Assembly (NCBI GenBank): GCA_964396265.1
Contig: CAYNEM010000001.1
Span: 124,001-188,000 of the forward strand
Origin: EA-27 sp964396265
Lineage (GTDB): Archaea; Thermoplasmatota; Thermoplasmata; RBG-16-68-12; EA-27
DNA: 64,000 nt
Direction of reading: 5' to 3'
Shown here in pieces: positions 17,215 through 25,470 of this stretch; the first letter of the stretch is position 1, and each line of letters begins with the position of its first letter. Under the pieces are notes generated by a model. It did no database searches, had not been told where the DNA came from, and saw only the letters and a list, made by a program, of their open reading frames with translations. The translations under genes and the position numbers were made by a program.

Positions 17215-18191
17215 TACCCGCCCCCCTGGGTCCGCGCCTTGGCCCGGGGGTCCTGCGCCTGCGGGATCACGGACGGCGGACGACCGACCACCTCGCCCTC
17301 GAGCCGCTCCGCGAGGAACTGCGTGATGTCAATCACACGATACCGGTACCGCTCCTCTTCCGGCTTCCAGCGGTTTTCGTGGTGGAGGCAGCCGAAGTGC
17401 GTGAGGCACTTGGGGCACGCGGTGAGCAGGTAATCGACGTCGAGATCCTTCGCCTCGTCCATCCGCGAGGCCGTCAGCCCTTTTGTCTTGTCGTTGCAGT
17501 ACATCATCTGGGCGACGCCGCAGCACTGCGCGTCCGCGCGGAACGTCTTGAGCTCGACGAGCTCCGCGTTCTCCACGCGCCGGATTAGTTCTCGGGGCTC
17601 CTCGTAGATCGGATCGACGGGCATCTGGCGGCACGAACGGCACGGATCCTGATACGTGACGCGGATTGCCTTCCCATCCTTTGGCGGCGGAAAGCGGAGG
17701 CCGCGCTCGTAGAGGACCTGCGTGATGTGGCGCACGTTGACCCCGTCGAGCTTGTAGTCAAGCTTGAACGTACGGTATCCCTCCGCGCAGCTCGTCACGA
17801 CGTTCTTGACCCCGAGCGACTTGATGATCTTCGTGTTGTAGTCGCGCATCTTCTGGAACACGTCGAGCTTGCCCTGCCACAGTTGGTCGTGGCCGCAGCA
17901 CTTCATGAACGAACGGTCGAGGATCACGGGCTCGATGCCCACCGCCATGAGGAGCTTGATCGAGGAGTCGAAGATGATCCCGTGGTCCGTGTCCCCGTAG
18001 TTGAGATGGGAGAACTGCATCTCCTGGTCGTAGTAGTCGATGCAACCCGGGTAGTACGCCCACTCCGCTCCCTTCGAGACGGGGAGGTCCTTGGGGATCG
18101 AGGTCTCGTCGGCCTCGGAGTCGAGGACGCGGAACATGACCGGGTGCGGGATCGTGCGGGCGGGGCCGTACTCCGGATCCAGGGAAATCAT
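17214..18191 (-). CDS. CCG-domain Fe-S oxidoreductase subunit (HdrB / GlcF-like)
   Basis: 325 residues with two cysteine-rich CCG modules. The first has YYPGC and KCCGHDQ but ends SCAEG where CxxC is usual. The second is complete: DPCRSC, QCCGVAQM and CPKC. In HdrB such modules bind non-cubane clusters that split disulfides; in GlcF/GlpC-type dehydrogenases they relay electrons to quinone. The gene overlaps the upstream cytochrome b-ferredoxin fusion by ATGA and the downstream ferredoxin by TAATG. A missing cysteine in the first half may mean a lost or altered cluster or metal site there. Confidence 0.85.
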   Translation of the reverse strand: MISLDPEYGPARTIPHPVMFRVLDSEADETSIPKDLPVSKGAEWAYYPGCIDYYDQEMQFSHLNYGDTDHGIIFDSSIKLLMAVGIEPVILDRSFMKCCGHDQLWQGKLDVFQKMRDYNTKIIKSLGVKNVVTSCAEGYRTFKLDYKLDGVNVRHITQVLYERGLRFPPPKDGKAIRVTYQDPCRSCRQMPVDPIYEEPRELIRRVENAELVELKTFRADAQCCGVAQMMYCNDKTKGLTASRMDEAKDLDVDYLLTACPKCLTHFGCLHHENRWKPEEERYRYRVIDITQFLAERLEGEVVGRPPSVIPQAQDPRAKARTQGGG

Positions 18192-19537
18192 TCCGCGTGC
18201 CTCCGGCCGCCATCCGCGGCGGCGCCCCCGCGGTCGTTCGCCCCCACCTTGCTGCGCTCCTCGAGGATGTAGTCGCTGTACTTGATGTCAAGGGGGCAGA
18301 CCGCGCTGCACGCGTCGCACGCGAGGCACGTCCACAGCGGCACGCCGTCGTGCTGCTTCTTGAACGTGTTGTACACGAGGTTGAGGCCGCCGAGCGCATC
18401 GTCCTCGACCTTCGTCACGGGGCAGACCGTGTGGCACTTCCCGCACTGGTAGCACTCGTTCAGGAGGTACTCGTAGGTGGAGTACGGCGTTCGTGTGCCG
18501 AGGTAGAACGTGACGAGGGAGAACAGAGGGAGGGCGATGAAGAAGTTCGAGTACAGCATGAGGGCCTTGAGGGCCGAGTACGTCGCGCCGAAGTTCCAGT
18601 CCGCAAGCACCTTTGCCAGGCCTACGATGACGAAGAAGACGATCACGCTCGTGGCAAGGACGATCTCCTTGGCCTTCTTTTCCTTGAGGAGCGCGGTGGC
18701 GTAGAACAGGATCGCGGAGAAGGCGAAGATCACGATCATGAACAACGTCAACGGGAGAGTCCCCGGACTGAAGCTCGTGCCGAGCCGCGAGAGCGGGTCC
18801 ACTCCGTCGAGCGCCCACGGCCCGAGAGCGAAGGCCCACAAGCCCATGAGGAGCACAACGACGAATGCGCCGCCGATCGTGAGGACGTTCCACCAGTACA
18901 TATCCCGGAACCCGAGCCGACGGACCCCCACGTACGTCGCGAAGAAGATGAGGATGGGGGGAACGATGACCATCCACTTCAGCGCGTCATCGGCGATGAA
19001 CGGCCACGAGGCGATGAGCCGGTCGTTCGTGGCGTACAGGGACGAAAAGAACAGGAAGCCAAGGAAGAACGAGACGCCGAACGCAGTGCGGAACGGAGCC
19101 TTCGCCGGACGCGTCTCGCGGCCGCGGTCGATGAACGGCAGGAGCAGCAGGGGCGCCAGGACGAGTGGGAACGTGAGCATGTTTCCCCAGAACGCGCCGT
19201 CCATGTTGATCAGGTTGCCCAGCGGATCGACGAAGACGATCGTCGGCAGCACGTCGGCGAGCTTGAGCAGTCCCCACGAGAACAGGAGGTACCAGTCGGG
19301 GACGATGAACGGCTGAATCGCGGGGTTCGCGGGCGGGCCGACCTCCGGCGTGTAGGCCGCGGAGAGGAGCAGGAGGATTGCCATGAGGACGAAGATGATG
19401 ACGAGGTCCCGGTACACCTCGTGAGGCCAGAACGGCACCCCCGGCTGGTAGTCCGTGCGGTCCGGACCGTATTGAGTGGGAAAGCCAGGCTTGTCCTCGA
19501 AGACGCCTGCCCGGACGGCCTCCAACTGCGCGGTCAT
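18188..19537 (-). CDS. Cytochrome b C-terminal domain fused to HdrC-like ferredoxin
   Basis: 449 residues. The N-terminal ~110 residues match subunit IV / cytochrome b C-terminal domain, with the quinol-site motif present as PDWY (PDWYLLFSWGLLK) instead of PEWY. Additional transmembrane helices follow, to about ten in total. The soluble C-terminus has two [4Fe-4S] motifs, CYQCGKCHTVCP and CLACDACSAVCP, in HdrC-like spacing. The ATG at 19537 lies one base after the cytochrome b6 stop, so an upstream in-frame extension is not needed. The fusion puts ferredoxin clusters on a quinone-site subunit and is followed directly by the HdrB-like gene, implying a cytochrome bc-Hdr supercomplex. Confidence 0.85.
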   Translation of the reverse strand: MTAQLEAVRAGVFEDKPGFPTQYGPDRTDYQPGVPFWPHEVYRDLVIIFVLMAILLLLSAAYTPEVGPPANPAIQPFIVPDWYLLFSWGLLKLADVLPTIVFVDPLGNLINMDGAFWGNMLTFPLVLAPLLLLPFIDRGRETRPAKAPFRTAFGVSFFLGFLFFSSLYATNDRLIASWPFIADDALKWMVIVPPILIFFATYVGVRRLGFRDMYWWNVLTIGGAFVVVLLMGLWAFALGPWALDGVDPLSRLGTSFSPGTLPLTLFMIVIFAFSAILFYATALLKEKKAKEIVLATSVIVFFVIVGLAKVLADWNFGATYSALKALMLYSNFFIALPLFSLVTFYLGTRTPYSTYEYLLNECYQCGKCHTVCPVTKVEDDALGGLNLVYNTFKKQHDGVPLWTCLACDACSAVCPLDIKYSDYILEERSKVGANDRGGAAADGGRRHAE

Positions 19538-19538
19538 C

Positions 19539-20309
19539 TCAATGCGGCTCCGCGACGCCCTGGATCCAGACAAGCGCCATGTGGAGGACCATCAGGAGGG
19601 TGCCCACGAGGGGCAGGATGAACACGTGGAACCAGTACATCCGGATGATGTAGAACCCGGTCGGGTCGAGCTCTCCGAAGAAGAGGATGGTCTGGAACTC
19701 CCCCAACCATATTGGCGGCACGGCCTTCGCCATGTTGATCCCGATCGTGGCGGCCCCTCGGGAGAGGTCGTTCGCCGGGAGGAGGTAGCCCGAATACCCG
19801 AAGAACAGCGTCACGAGGAGGAGGATGACCCCAAGGACCCAGTTCAGTTCCCGGGGCTTCTTGTACGCGCCGGTGAAGTAGACGCGCATCATGTGGAGGA
19901 ACACGGCGGCGATCATGACGTGCGCGGCCCAATGGTGGAGACCGCGGATCATGAAGCCGAAGGGAATGTCGTTCATGATGAAGTGCATGCTGCGGAACGC
20001 GGGACTCGTCACGTCCCCCGTGCGCGTGAACCCAATCGTCCCGTCCGGGATGTAGTAGAACCCGAGAAGGATGCCCGTGATCGTGAGGATGATGAACGCG
20101 ACAAATGCGATGCCGCCGAGGCAGTACAGCGGGTACCAGTACCAGATCGTCTTGAGCTCGTACTTCTCCGCGTGGGAGCGGGGGACTTGACGCTGGACCG
20201 TCTCCACGGTCCGCCGCGTGAGGTCCGACCAGGGGGCGGGCGGGAACCGGGATGCCAGGTATCCGAACACCTTGCGATTCAGGCGGCCGAGCAGGGATTC
20301 CCTCACCAT
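19539..20309 (-). CDS. petB: Cytochrome b6-type subunit (N-terminal cytochrome b)
   Basis: 256 residues, four transmembrane helices, integral subunit of a quinol:acceptor oxidoreductase. Haem ligand pairs: GLHHWAAH...VFLH (spacing 14) and WFHVFILPLVGTLLMVLH (spacing 15). The 15-residue spacing is the b6 type, unlike the 14 of mitochondrial cytochrome b. YCLGG at Cys63 matches the cysteine that binds the extra haem c(i) in b6f complexes. The split into a b6-like half and a C-terminal-half gene also follows the b6f pattern. It starts four bases after the Rieske stop. Confidence 0.93.
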   Translation of the reverse strand: MVRESLLGRLNRKVFGYLASRFPPAPWSDLTRRTVETVQRQVPRSHAEKYELKTIWYWYPLYCLGGIAFVAFIILTITGILLGFYYIPDGTIGFTRTGDVTSPAFRSMHFIMNDIPFGFMIRGLHHWAAHVMIAAVFLHMMRVYFTGAYKKPRELNWVLGVILLLVTLFFGYSGYLLPANDLSRGAATIGINMAKAVPPIWLGEFQTILFFGELDPTGFYIIRMYWFHVFILPLVGTLLMVLHMALVWIQGVAEPH

Positions 20310-20313
20310 CGGA

Positions 20314-21144
20314 TCACCTGCAATACGCGAAGTACCAGTCGCGGAAGGACTTGACGGCCTTGGCTGAGCCGACGGTGCCCTTCAGTCGGCGTATCACGTC
20401 CGGCGGGGGCTGTGGGGCGTCCCCCGTGAACCGGGAGCCGACGATGCGACCGCCCTGCTCGGAGATCGAGACGGCCGCGAGCGCGCGCGTCGCAGGACCA
20501 TGGGAGAGGTTCGCCCCCATGTAGACCGTCCCGTTGGGGTGGACGTCCCACGCGATCGTCGCGGGGTCGTATTGCGAGTTGTGGCAACGACACCAGATCG
20601 GGTCCTCGCCGGCCTCGGACGTCCGCGGCACGCGGGCGGGCTCGTAGTCCTGGTACGCGGCGGGCATGCTCTCGAGGTGCCACTGCGGGAAGCAGCAGAG
20701 GTGGACGCACCGGTCCCAAATCGCCACGATCCCTGCATCGTCGATGAAGTGGTCCGTCGTCCACTCCGCCGGGAAGCGCAACAGGTCGCGGTCGACGCGG
20801 ATCAGGAGCACGGGGAAGCCCGTGCCCGGGAGCTGGCTTCCGTCCGGGTCGAACAGGGCGCGCCAGAGGGTCGCGCCTCCCATCCAGGGCTCGGAGAAGT
20901 GCTCGACCTTCGCGTCTTGCCCGAGGAGCGCGTCGAATCCGTACTTGTTGGGCTGGTTCGTGTCCTTGACGAACACGAACCCCTCGTTCACCTCGCCCTC
21001 CTGCGTGATTGGCGGGGGGAGGAGGGATTTCCCGGAGGCGACGAGCGACGCAGTGAGGCCCGCGGCGCCGAGGGCCACGCCAGCCTTGATGAATGTGCGG
21101 CGGTCCAGGCCGACCTCGTCGGGGAAGCGGTCGTCGCGCGCCAT
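20314..21144 (-). CDS. Rieske [2Fe-2S] iron-sulfur protein
   Basis: 276 residues. A twin-arginine signal-anchor (DRRTFIKAGVALGAAGLTASL) indicates Tat export of the folded protein. Cluster motifs: CVHLCC (ligands Cys146, His148; Cys151 for the disulfide) and CRCHNS (Cys185, His188; Cys187 for the disulfide). The gap between the two boxes is enlarged to about 36 residues. It accepts an electron from quinol at the outer face; the blue copper protein encoded first in this operon is the likely next carrier. The stop-to-start gap to the following cytochrome b6 gene is four bases. Confidence 0.93.
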   Translation of the reverse strand: MARDDRFPDEVGLDRRTFIKAGVALGAAGLTASLVASGKSLLPPPITQEGEVNEGFVFVKDTNQPNKYGFDALLGQDAKVEHFSEPWMGGATLWRALFDPDGSQLPGTGFPVLLIRVDRDLLRFPAEWTTDHFIDDAGIVAIWDRCVHLCCFPQWHLESMPAAYQDYEPARVPRTSEAGEDPIWCRCHNSQYDPATIAWDVHPNGTVYMGANLSHGPATRALAAVSISEQGGRIVGSRFTGDAPQPPPDVIRRLKGTVGSAKAVKSFRDWYFAYCR

Positions 21145-21145
21145 G

Positions 21146-21436
21146 CTATCGGAACTCCCTCTGCAGGATGATCTTGGGGCGCCTCTTCTTGTGGATCATC
21201 TCGTCGGGCACGTAGTACCGCCGGTACAGGTCGAGCATCACGGCGACGATGAGGAAGATCATGCCCATCCACGCCGCCATGGCGGTCTGCTCGTTCCCCG
21301 TGAACGCCGACGGGATCGTGATCCCCACGATGACGAAGAGGGCGGCGAAGAAGAGGGTGGCGAAGGCGAACGCCCACATCGCGATGCCGACGGACAAGGG
21401 GCGGAGGGGGACATCGCTCCGGACGACGCGGGTCAC
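21146..21436 (-). CDS. Small two-helix membrane subunit of the bc operon
   Basis: 96 residues with two transmembrane helices (GIAMWAFAFATLFFAALFVIVGI and AMAAWMGMIFLIVAVMLDLY) and a basic tail MIHKKRRPKIILQREFR. The GTG at 21436 overlaps the upstream stop as GTGA, so it is preferred over upstream in-frame codons that would read antisense to the copper protein. The position between blue copper and Rieske genes suggests a structural subunit of the complex. No family recognised. Confidence 0.75.
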   Translation of the reverse strand: MTRVVRSDVPLRPLSVGIAMWAFAFATLFFAALFVIVGITIPSAFTGNEQTAMAAWMGMIFLIVAVMLDLYRRYYVPDEMIHKKRRPKIILQREFR

Positions 21437-22095
21437 GGGCCGCCCCTCCGGATGTGCTCGTGGTGGTCCTGGTAATGACGGCTGCTGCCCTTGATCACGA
21501 AATAGGAGATGCCGACGAGGAGCAACGTCGCCGCGAACCCGAGGAGGCCGATCCAATACGCGCGCAGGAAGACGCCCTTCTCCGGGGACTCCTGCCCCCC
21601 CTGCGTCCCGCCCAGCGCGATGAACCCAACCATGTTCGCGGCCTCGTGGGGGATGCAGAAGAACCGGATCCGGCTACCCTGGGCCTCGACGGTCTCGTTC
21701 CGGCCCTCGTAGAGGATCCTGCCCATGTCGACGATCGTGAACTCTACGGTCTTGTTGTTCCCGCGACCCATGGCGACGGGGAGGTTCACATTCACGAGCT
21801 GCGGGGCGGGGGCCGCGGCGTCCGTCGACCGAATCGTGAAGGTGTGGTCGAGCGTGTCGTCGAAGATGAGGGTGATGTTCAGGATGATCGGCACCTGAGG
21901 GATCACGATGACCGTCTCGCCCTCCGCGTTCTGCGGGGTGAAGCGCGGGTTCGCACCGACCTCCGTCGCCACGAGGGTCACGTACAGTCTTGGCAGAGGC
22001 ACGTCCGCGCCGGACGAGGTCGGCACCATCGCAGCGAGGGGAAGCGCGAGGACGAGAACCGCCAACGCCATCGAGAGCACTGCACGGTTCCTCAT
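21433..22095 (-). CDS. Membrane-anchored blue copper protein (plastocyanin-like)
   Basis: 220 residues: N-terminal signal peptide, beta-sandwich, C-terminal transmembrane helix (AYWIGLLGFAATLLLVGISYFVI) and a His-rich tail. Type-1 copper ligands are clear: His84 in LDHTFTI and Cys147/His150/Met155 in CIPHEAANM, exactly the plastocyanin C-x2-H-x4-M spacing. It is the first gene of the respiratory operon and the probable electron acceptor for the Rieske protein in place of cytochrome c. An AT-rich TTCAAATAGA element lies at 22141-22150 on this strand. Confidence 0.9.
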   Translation of the reverse strand: MRNRAVLSMALAVLVLALPLAAMVPTSSGADVPLPRLYVTLVATEVGANPRFTPQNAEGETVIVIPQVPIILNITLIFDDTLDHTFTIRSTDAAAPAPQLVNVNLPVAMGRGNNKTVEFTIVDMGRILYEGRNETVEAQGSRIRFFCIPHEAANMVGFIALGGTQGGQESPEKGVFLRAYWIGLLGFAATLLLVGISYFVIKGSSRHYQDHHEHIRRGGP

Positions 22096-22263
22096 CCCTT
22101 CCGCCTCGAGGTGCAGGGAACGTGCTTGGTATTCGGGCAGTCTATTTGAAGGTTGTGTGAGGGGCCTCGTCGCGCTCGAGACGATGCGGGCAGGACGCCG
22201 ACGACCGTGCGCCCGCGATTTTTATTCATCATCGATTATGCATCTCGGATCCGCGCTCCAAAC

Positions 22264-22272
22264 CTTTAAAGG
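22264..22272 (+). promoter_or_regulatory. TATA box of the ATP synthase operon
   Basis: CTTTAAAGG about 33 bp upstream of the ATG at 22301, in the ~200 bp divergent region between the respiratory and ATP synthase operons. It argues for the 22301 start over an in-frame ATG at 22283, which lies only about 15 bp from the box. Confidence 0.55.
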
Positions 22273-22300
22273 GAGTCCCGCGATGCGCGCGCGGACCCCG

Positions 22301-22627
22301 ATGAAGAAAGAGGAAACTCTCAGTGAAATCAAGAAAGCGGAGGGTGCAATCCGCGGGATGAAGGAGGCCGCGTCGAGCGAACGGGACCGGATCCTGAGGG
22401 ACGCCCGTCGCGAGGCGCTCGACCTCCAAGAACGGCTCCGTCGCGAGGCGGACGAGCGGGCGGCGGCGATCCTCAAGAAGGCGGACGAGGAGCTCGCGAA
22501 GGAACGCGAAGCGATCCTGGCCAAGGGGCGGAAAGAGGCCGAGGCGCTCAAGGCTGCGGGTGCGAGGAACGTCGAGCACGCCGCGGAGGCGGTCGTCCAG
22601 AAGTTCCAGGGAGCGCTCGATGCTTAG
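22301..22627 (+). CDS. atpH: A-type ATP synthase subunit H (peripheral stalk)
   Basis: 108 residues, almost entirely charged coiled coil (KKEETLSEIKKAEGAIRG ... RREADERAAAILKKADEEL), as in archaeal subunit H, which pairs with subunit E to form the peripheral stalk. The start at 22301 fits the TATA box spacing. First gene of the H-I-K-E-C-F-A-B-D operon, overlapping subunit I by eight bases. Confidence 0.85.
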   Translation: MKKEETLSEIKKAEGAIRGMKEAASSERDRILRDARREALDLQERLRREADERAAAILKKADEELAKEREAILAKGRKEAEALKAAGARNVEHAAEAVVQKFQGALDA

Positions 22628-24695
22628 GCCCGAGCCGATGAGCCGCGTGCTCATCGTAGGGCCTAAGGACCAGTTGGAGCCTGCCATCGAGACCCTGCAT
22701 CGCATCCAGCTCGTCCATCTGGTGGATCATCGCGGCGAGGACGACGTGTTCGCGATCGGGAAGCCGCTGGCCAAGGCGACGGCCGTGTCTGAGGACCTCG
22801 TCCGGCTCCGTTCGATCGCGAGCATCCTGAAGGCGGATGAGGCGAAGCCTGGCAGGGGCGCCGAGGGAGCCGAGGACGTCCGGGAAAAGATCTCGGCCCT
22901 CGCCCTCCAACTGAGGGAGGAAGACGAGTCACGGAAGAAGGCGGCCGCCCTCCTCGCAGACTTGGACCGTCAGATCGAGGGGATGCGGACCTTCGCCGCG
23001 CTCCGATTGCCGCTCGAGACCTACGGCGGGTACGAATCCTTGGCGGTGCTGGTGGGACGCGTCTCCGACGAGGTGCGCGGGCTCGAGACCGTCACGAAGG
23101 TCTTCGAACTGCAGGCCGCAGAGGGTGCCGTGGCGGTGTTCGTCCCGAAGGAGGCGGAGGGGAGGACGCGGGAGTTCCTCGCGCGCTTCGGGTTCGCACA
23201 GGTCGACGTCCCGAAGGAGGAGGGGGATCCGAAGCAGGTGTTGGCGCGGACCGTGGCGGACCAGGACAAGTGGACGGCCCGACTTGGGGAGATCGAGGAG
23301 CGGATCGCGAAGATGCGCGACCGGTACGTGGGCTTCCTCCGTGCGACCGAGGAACGCCTCGAGGTGGAGATCGAGAAGGCCGAGGCCCCCCTCCGGTTCG
23401 CCGTGTCGGAGCACTCCTTCGTCGTGGACGGTTGGGTCCCCTCGGCCCGCATAGAACGGATGACCGTGGCCTTGCGGCAGCTTCCGGGCGTGCTCGTCGA
23501 GTCTGCGGAGGTCGAGGAGGCACACGGCAAGGAGGCATCCGACGTGGCGCCGCCGCCGGTGCTCCTTCGGAACCGCGGTCCCGCACGGCGTTTCGAGTTC
23601 CTGACGAAACTGTACTCGACCCCGCGGCACGACGAGCTCGATCCCACCTCGTTCCTCTTCATCCTGTTCCCGGTCTTCTTCGGCCTCATGATCGGGGATG
23701 CCGGATACGGACTCGTCATGATCCTCCTCGGGTTCGTCATGGCGGCAAAGCTTCGCGACAGCCCAGACTTCGCGGACCTCATGCGCGTCGTCCTCTACGG
23801 TGGCGTTTTCGCATACATCTTCGGCATGGTCCTGTACGGGGAGATCTTCGGCATCCCGTTCCACCCGCCGCCGAGCGCGCCGGGCGAAATCAGCTGGTCC
23901 GCGATCCTGCGGTACGACATCCCCTTCCAACCTCCGATCCACAAACTCGAGGACGTGGGGGTCATCGACCTCCTCCTGATCTCCGTCGTGGCCTCCTCGC
24001 TTCACCTCGGCCTCGGATACGTGGTCGGCTTCGTGAACGACGCGAAGCACAACCGCCGCCATGCGATCGCGAAGATTGGCTGGCTCCTGATCCTGGTCGG
24101 GTTCCTGTCGTTCTTCGCCGTCCTCGGCCGCACTCCTGAATGGTGCGAGGCGCAGCCGTTCAATCCCGGGTGTCAGATCGCGGAGCACCGTGTCGTGAAC
24201 CGATTGTTCTTCGACCAGCCGCCGCTAGCGTGGATTCCCGCAGCAGGACTCACCCTTGGCGGTATGACCATCCCGTTCGCGATGGTCGGCGGGATCCTCG
24301 GCGGGGTCGTCCTGCTGATCGTCGGGGAGCCCATGGGGGTGCTCGAGATCATCTCGCTCCTTTCGAACATGATTTCGTATACGCGGCTCGCGGGGGTCGC
24401 GGTCGCGAAGGGGGCAGTCGCCCTTGCGTTCAATACGATGTTCCTGCCCCTCGTCATCAATGAGGAGGCTTTCCACGCTACTGGGATGGTGGAATGGAAC
24501 ACCAGCATACCGTTCATCATCCTCGGCTTCGTCCTGCTGTTCCTCGCGCACGCGATGGTCCTCGTCCTCGGGGCGATGAGCGCGGGCGTCCAGGCGATTC
24601 GTCTCAACTACGTCGAGTTCTTCCTCAAGTTCTATAAGGGCGGGGGCACGCTGTTCTCGCCCTTCGGTGCGCGAAAAACAAAAACGGAGGCATAA
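22620..24695 (+). CDS. atpI: A-type ATP synthase subunit I (subunit a homologue)
   Basis: 691 residues. A cytoplasmic N-terminal half begins with the family-typical MLRPEPMSRVLIVGPKDQL and is coiled-coil rich. The C-terminal half has about seven to eight transmembrane helices. MISYTRLAGVAVAKG carries the conserved arginine facing the proteolipid ring. It forms the ion half-channels and binds the peripheral stalks. The start overlaps the end of atpH. Confidence 0.93.
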   Translation: MLRPEPMSRVLIVGPKDQLEPAIETLHRIQLVHLVDHRGEDDVFAIGKPLAKATAVSEDLVRLRSIASILKADEAKPGRGAEGAEDVREKISALALQLREEDESRKKAAALLADLDRQIEGMRTFAALRLPLETYGGYESLAVLVGRVSDEVRGLETVTKVFELQAAEGAVAVFVPKEAEGRTREFLARFGFAQVDVPKEEGDPKQVLARTVADQDKWTARLGEIEERIAKMRDRYVGFLRATEERLEVEIEKAEAPLRFAVSEHSFVVDGWVPSARIERMTVALRQLPGVLVESAEVEEAHGKEASDVAPPPVLLRNRGPARRFEFLTKLYSTPRHDELDPTSFLFILFPVFFGLMIGDAGYGLVMILLGFVMAAKLRDSPDFADLMRVVLYGGVFAYIFGMVLYGEIFGIPFHPPPSAPGEISWSAILRYDIPFQPPIHKLEDVGVIDLLLISVVASSLHLGLGYVVGFVNDAKHNRRHAIAKIGWLLILVGFLSFFAVLGRTPEWCEAQPFNPGCQIAEHRVVNRLFFDQPPLAWIPAAGLTLGGMTIPFAMVGGILGGVVLLIVGEPMGVLEIISLLSNMISYTRLAGVAVAKGAVALAFNTMFLPLVINEEAFHATGMVEWNTSIPFIILGFVLLFLAHAMVLVLGAMSAGVQAIRLNYVEFFLKFYKGGGTLFSPFGARKTKTEA

Positions 24696-24698
24696 AAC

Positions 24699-24911
24699 AT
24701 GGGAGAAATAACGGCCATTGCCGTGGCCATCACCCTGGCCGGGTCCGCGATTGCGACGGCCTGGGCGGAGAAGGTGGTGGGCGCGGCGGCGGTGGGAGCG
24801 ATGGCGGAGAACGAGAAGCTGTTCGGCAAGGGCATCGTCTTCATGGTGCTGCCCGAAACGATCGTGCTGTTCGGCTTCGCGATGGCCTTCCTGCTGCTGC
24901 AAAAGGTCTGA
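24699..24911 (+). CDS. atpK: A-type ATP synthase subunit K (proteolipid, c ring)
   Basis: 70 residues, two transmembrane helices, with the ion-binding carboxylate Glu53 in the second (LPETIVLFGFAM). A single hairpin, so a ring of simple c subunits. No Na+-binding signature (Q...ES/ET pattern in helix 1) stands out, so proton coupling is likely but not proven. GGAGG lies 10 bases upstream of the ATG inside an unusually A-rich leader, which may raise translation of this high-copy subunit. Confidence 0.92.
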   Translation: MGEITAIAVAITLAGSAIATAWAEKVVGAAAVGAMAENEKLFGKGIVFMVLPETIVLFGFAMAFLLLQKV

Positions 24912-24915
24912 GCGA

Positions 24916-25470
24916 ATGGGGCTCGAGACGGTCCTGGAGCGGATCCGGGACACGGGCAAGACGGAGGCCGCCGCCATCGTGACGGAGGGCCACAAGGAGC
25001 GGGAGCGCCTTCTCGAGGAGACGCGCGCGGACGGGCAAAAGACCCTGGCGCGCAGAGAGGCCGAGGCCCGCGAGCAGGCGGCACGCCGTCGCGTCCAGGA
25101 CCTGTCTCGCGCGGAGCTCGACGCGAGGAAGCTCGTGCTCACCGCGCAGGCCGAGGTCCTCCATGCGGTCCAGTCGAGGGTGCGCGAGCGCCTGGCCTCG
25201 GAGCCGAACCCGCAGGCGCTCCGCAAGCTGCTCGCCCGCCATGCGGCGGACTGGCGGGCCGGCCGCGTTTCCTGCAGCACCCGCGATGCGGCGGAGGTGC
25301 GGGCGGTCGTCGGCGCGAACTTTGGCGGCACGATTGAGGCCCTTGGCGGCGTCGTGATCGAGAGCATGGACGGCACGAGCCGTCTCGACCTGACGTACGA
25401 CTCGCTCCTGCAGGACCTGTGGGGCGGCGTGATCAAGGAGGTGGCGGGCGCGCTATGGCCACCCTCGTGA
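24916..25470 (+). CDS. atpE: A-type ATP synthase subunit E (peripheral stalk)
   Basis: 184 residues. The long N-terminal helix (ERIRDTGKTEAAAIVTEGHK...) pairs with subunit H. The C-terminal globular domain contains GGVVIESMDGTSRLDLTYDSLL, the conserved subunit E end. It caps the A3B3 head on the peripheral stalk. The ATG at 24916 lies four bases after the atpK stop; it overlaps atpC by 16 bases. Confidence 0.92.
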   Translation: MGLETVLERIRDTGKTEAAAIVTEGHKERERLLEETRADGQKTLARREAEAREQAARRRVQDLSRAELDARKLVLTAQAEVLHAVQSRVRERLASEPNPQALRKLLARHAADWRAGRVSCSTRDAAEVRAVVGANFGGTIEALGGVVIESMDGTSRLDLTYDSLLQDLWGGVIKEVAGALWPPS

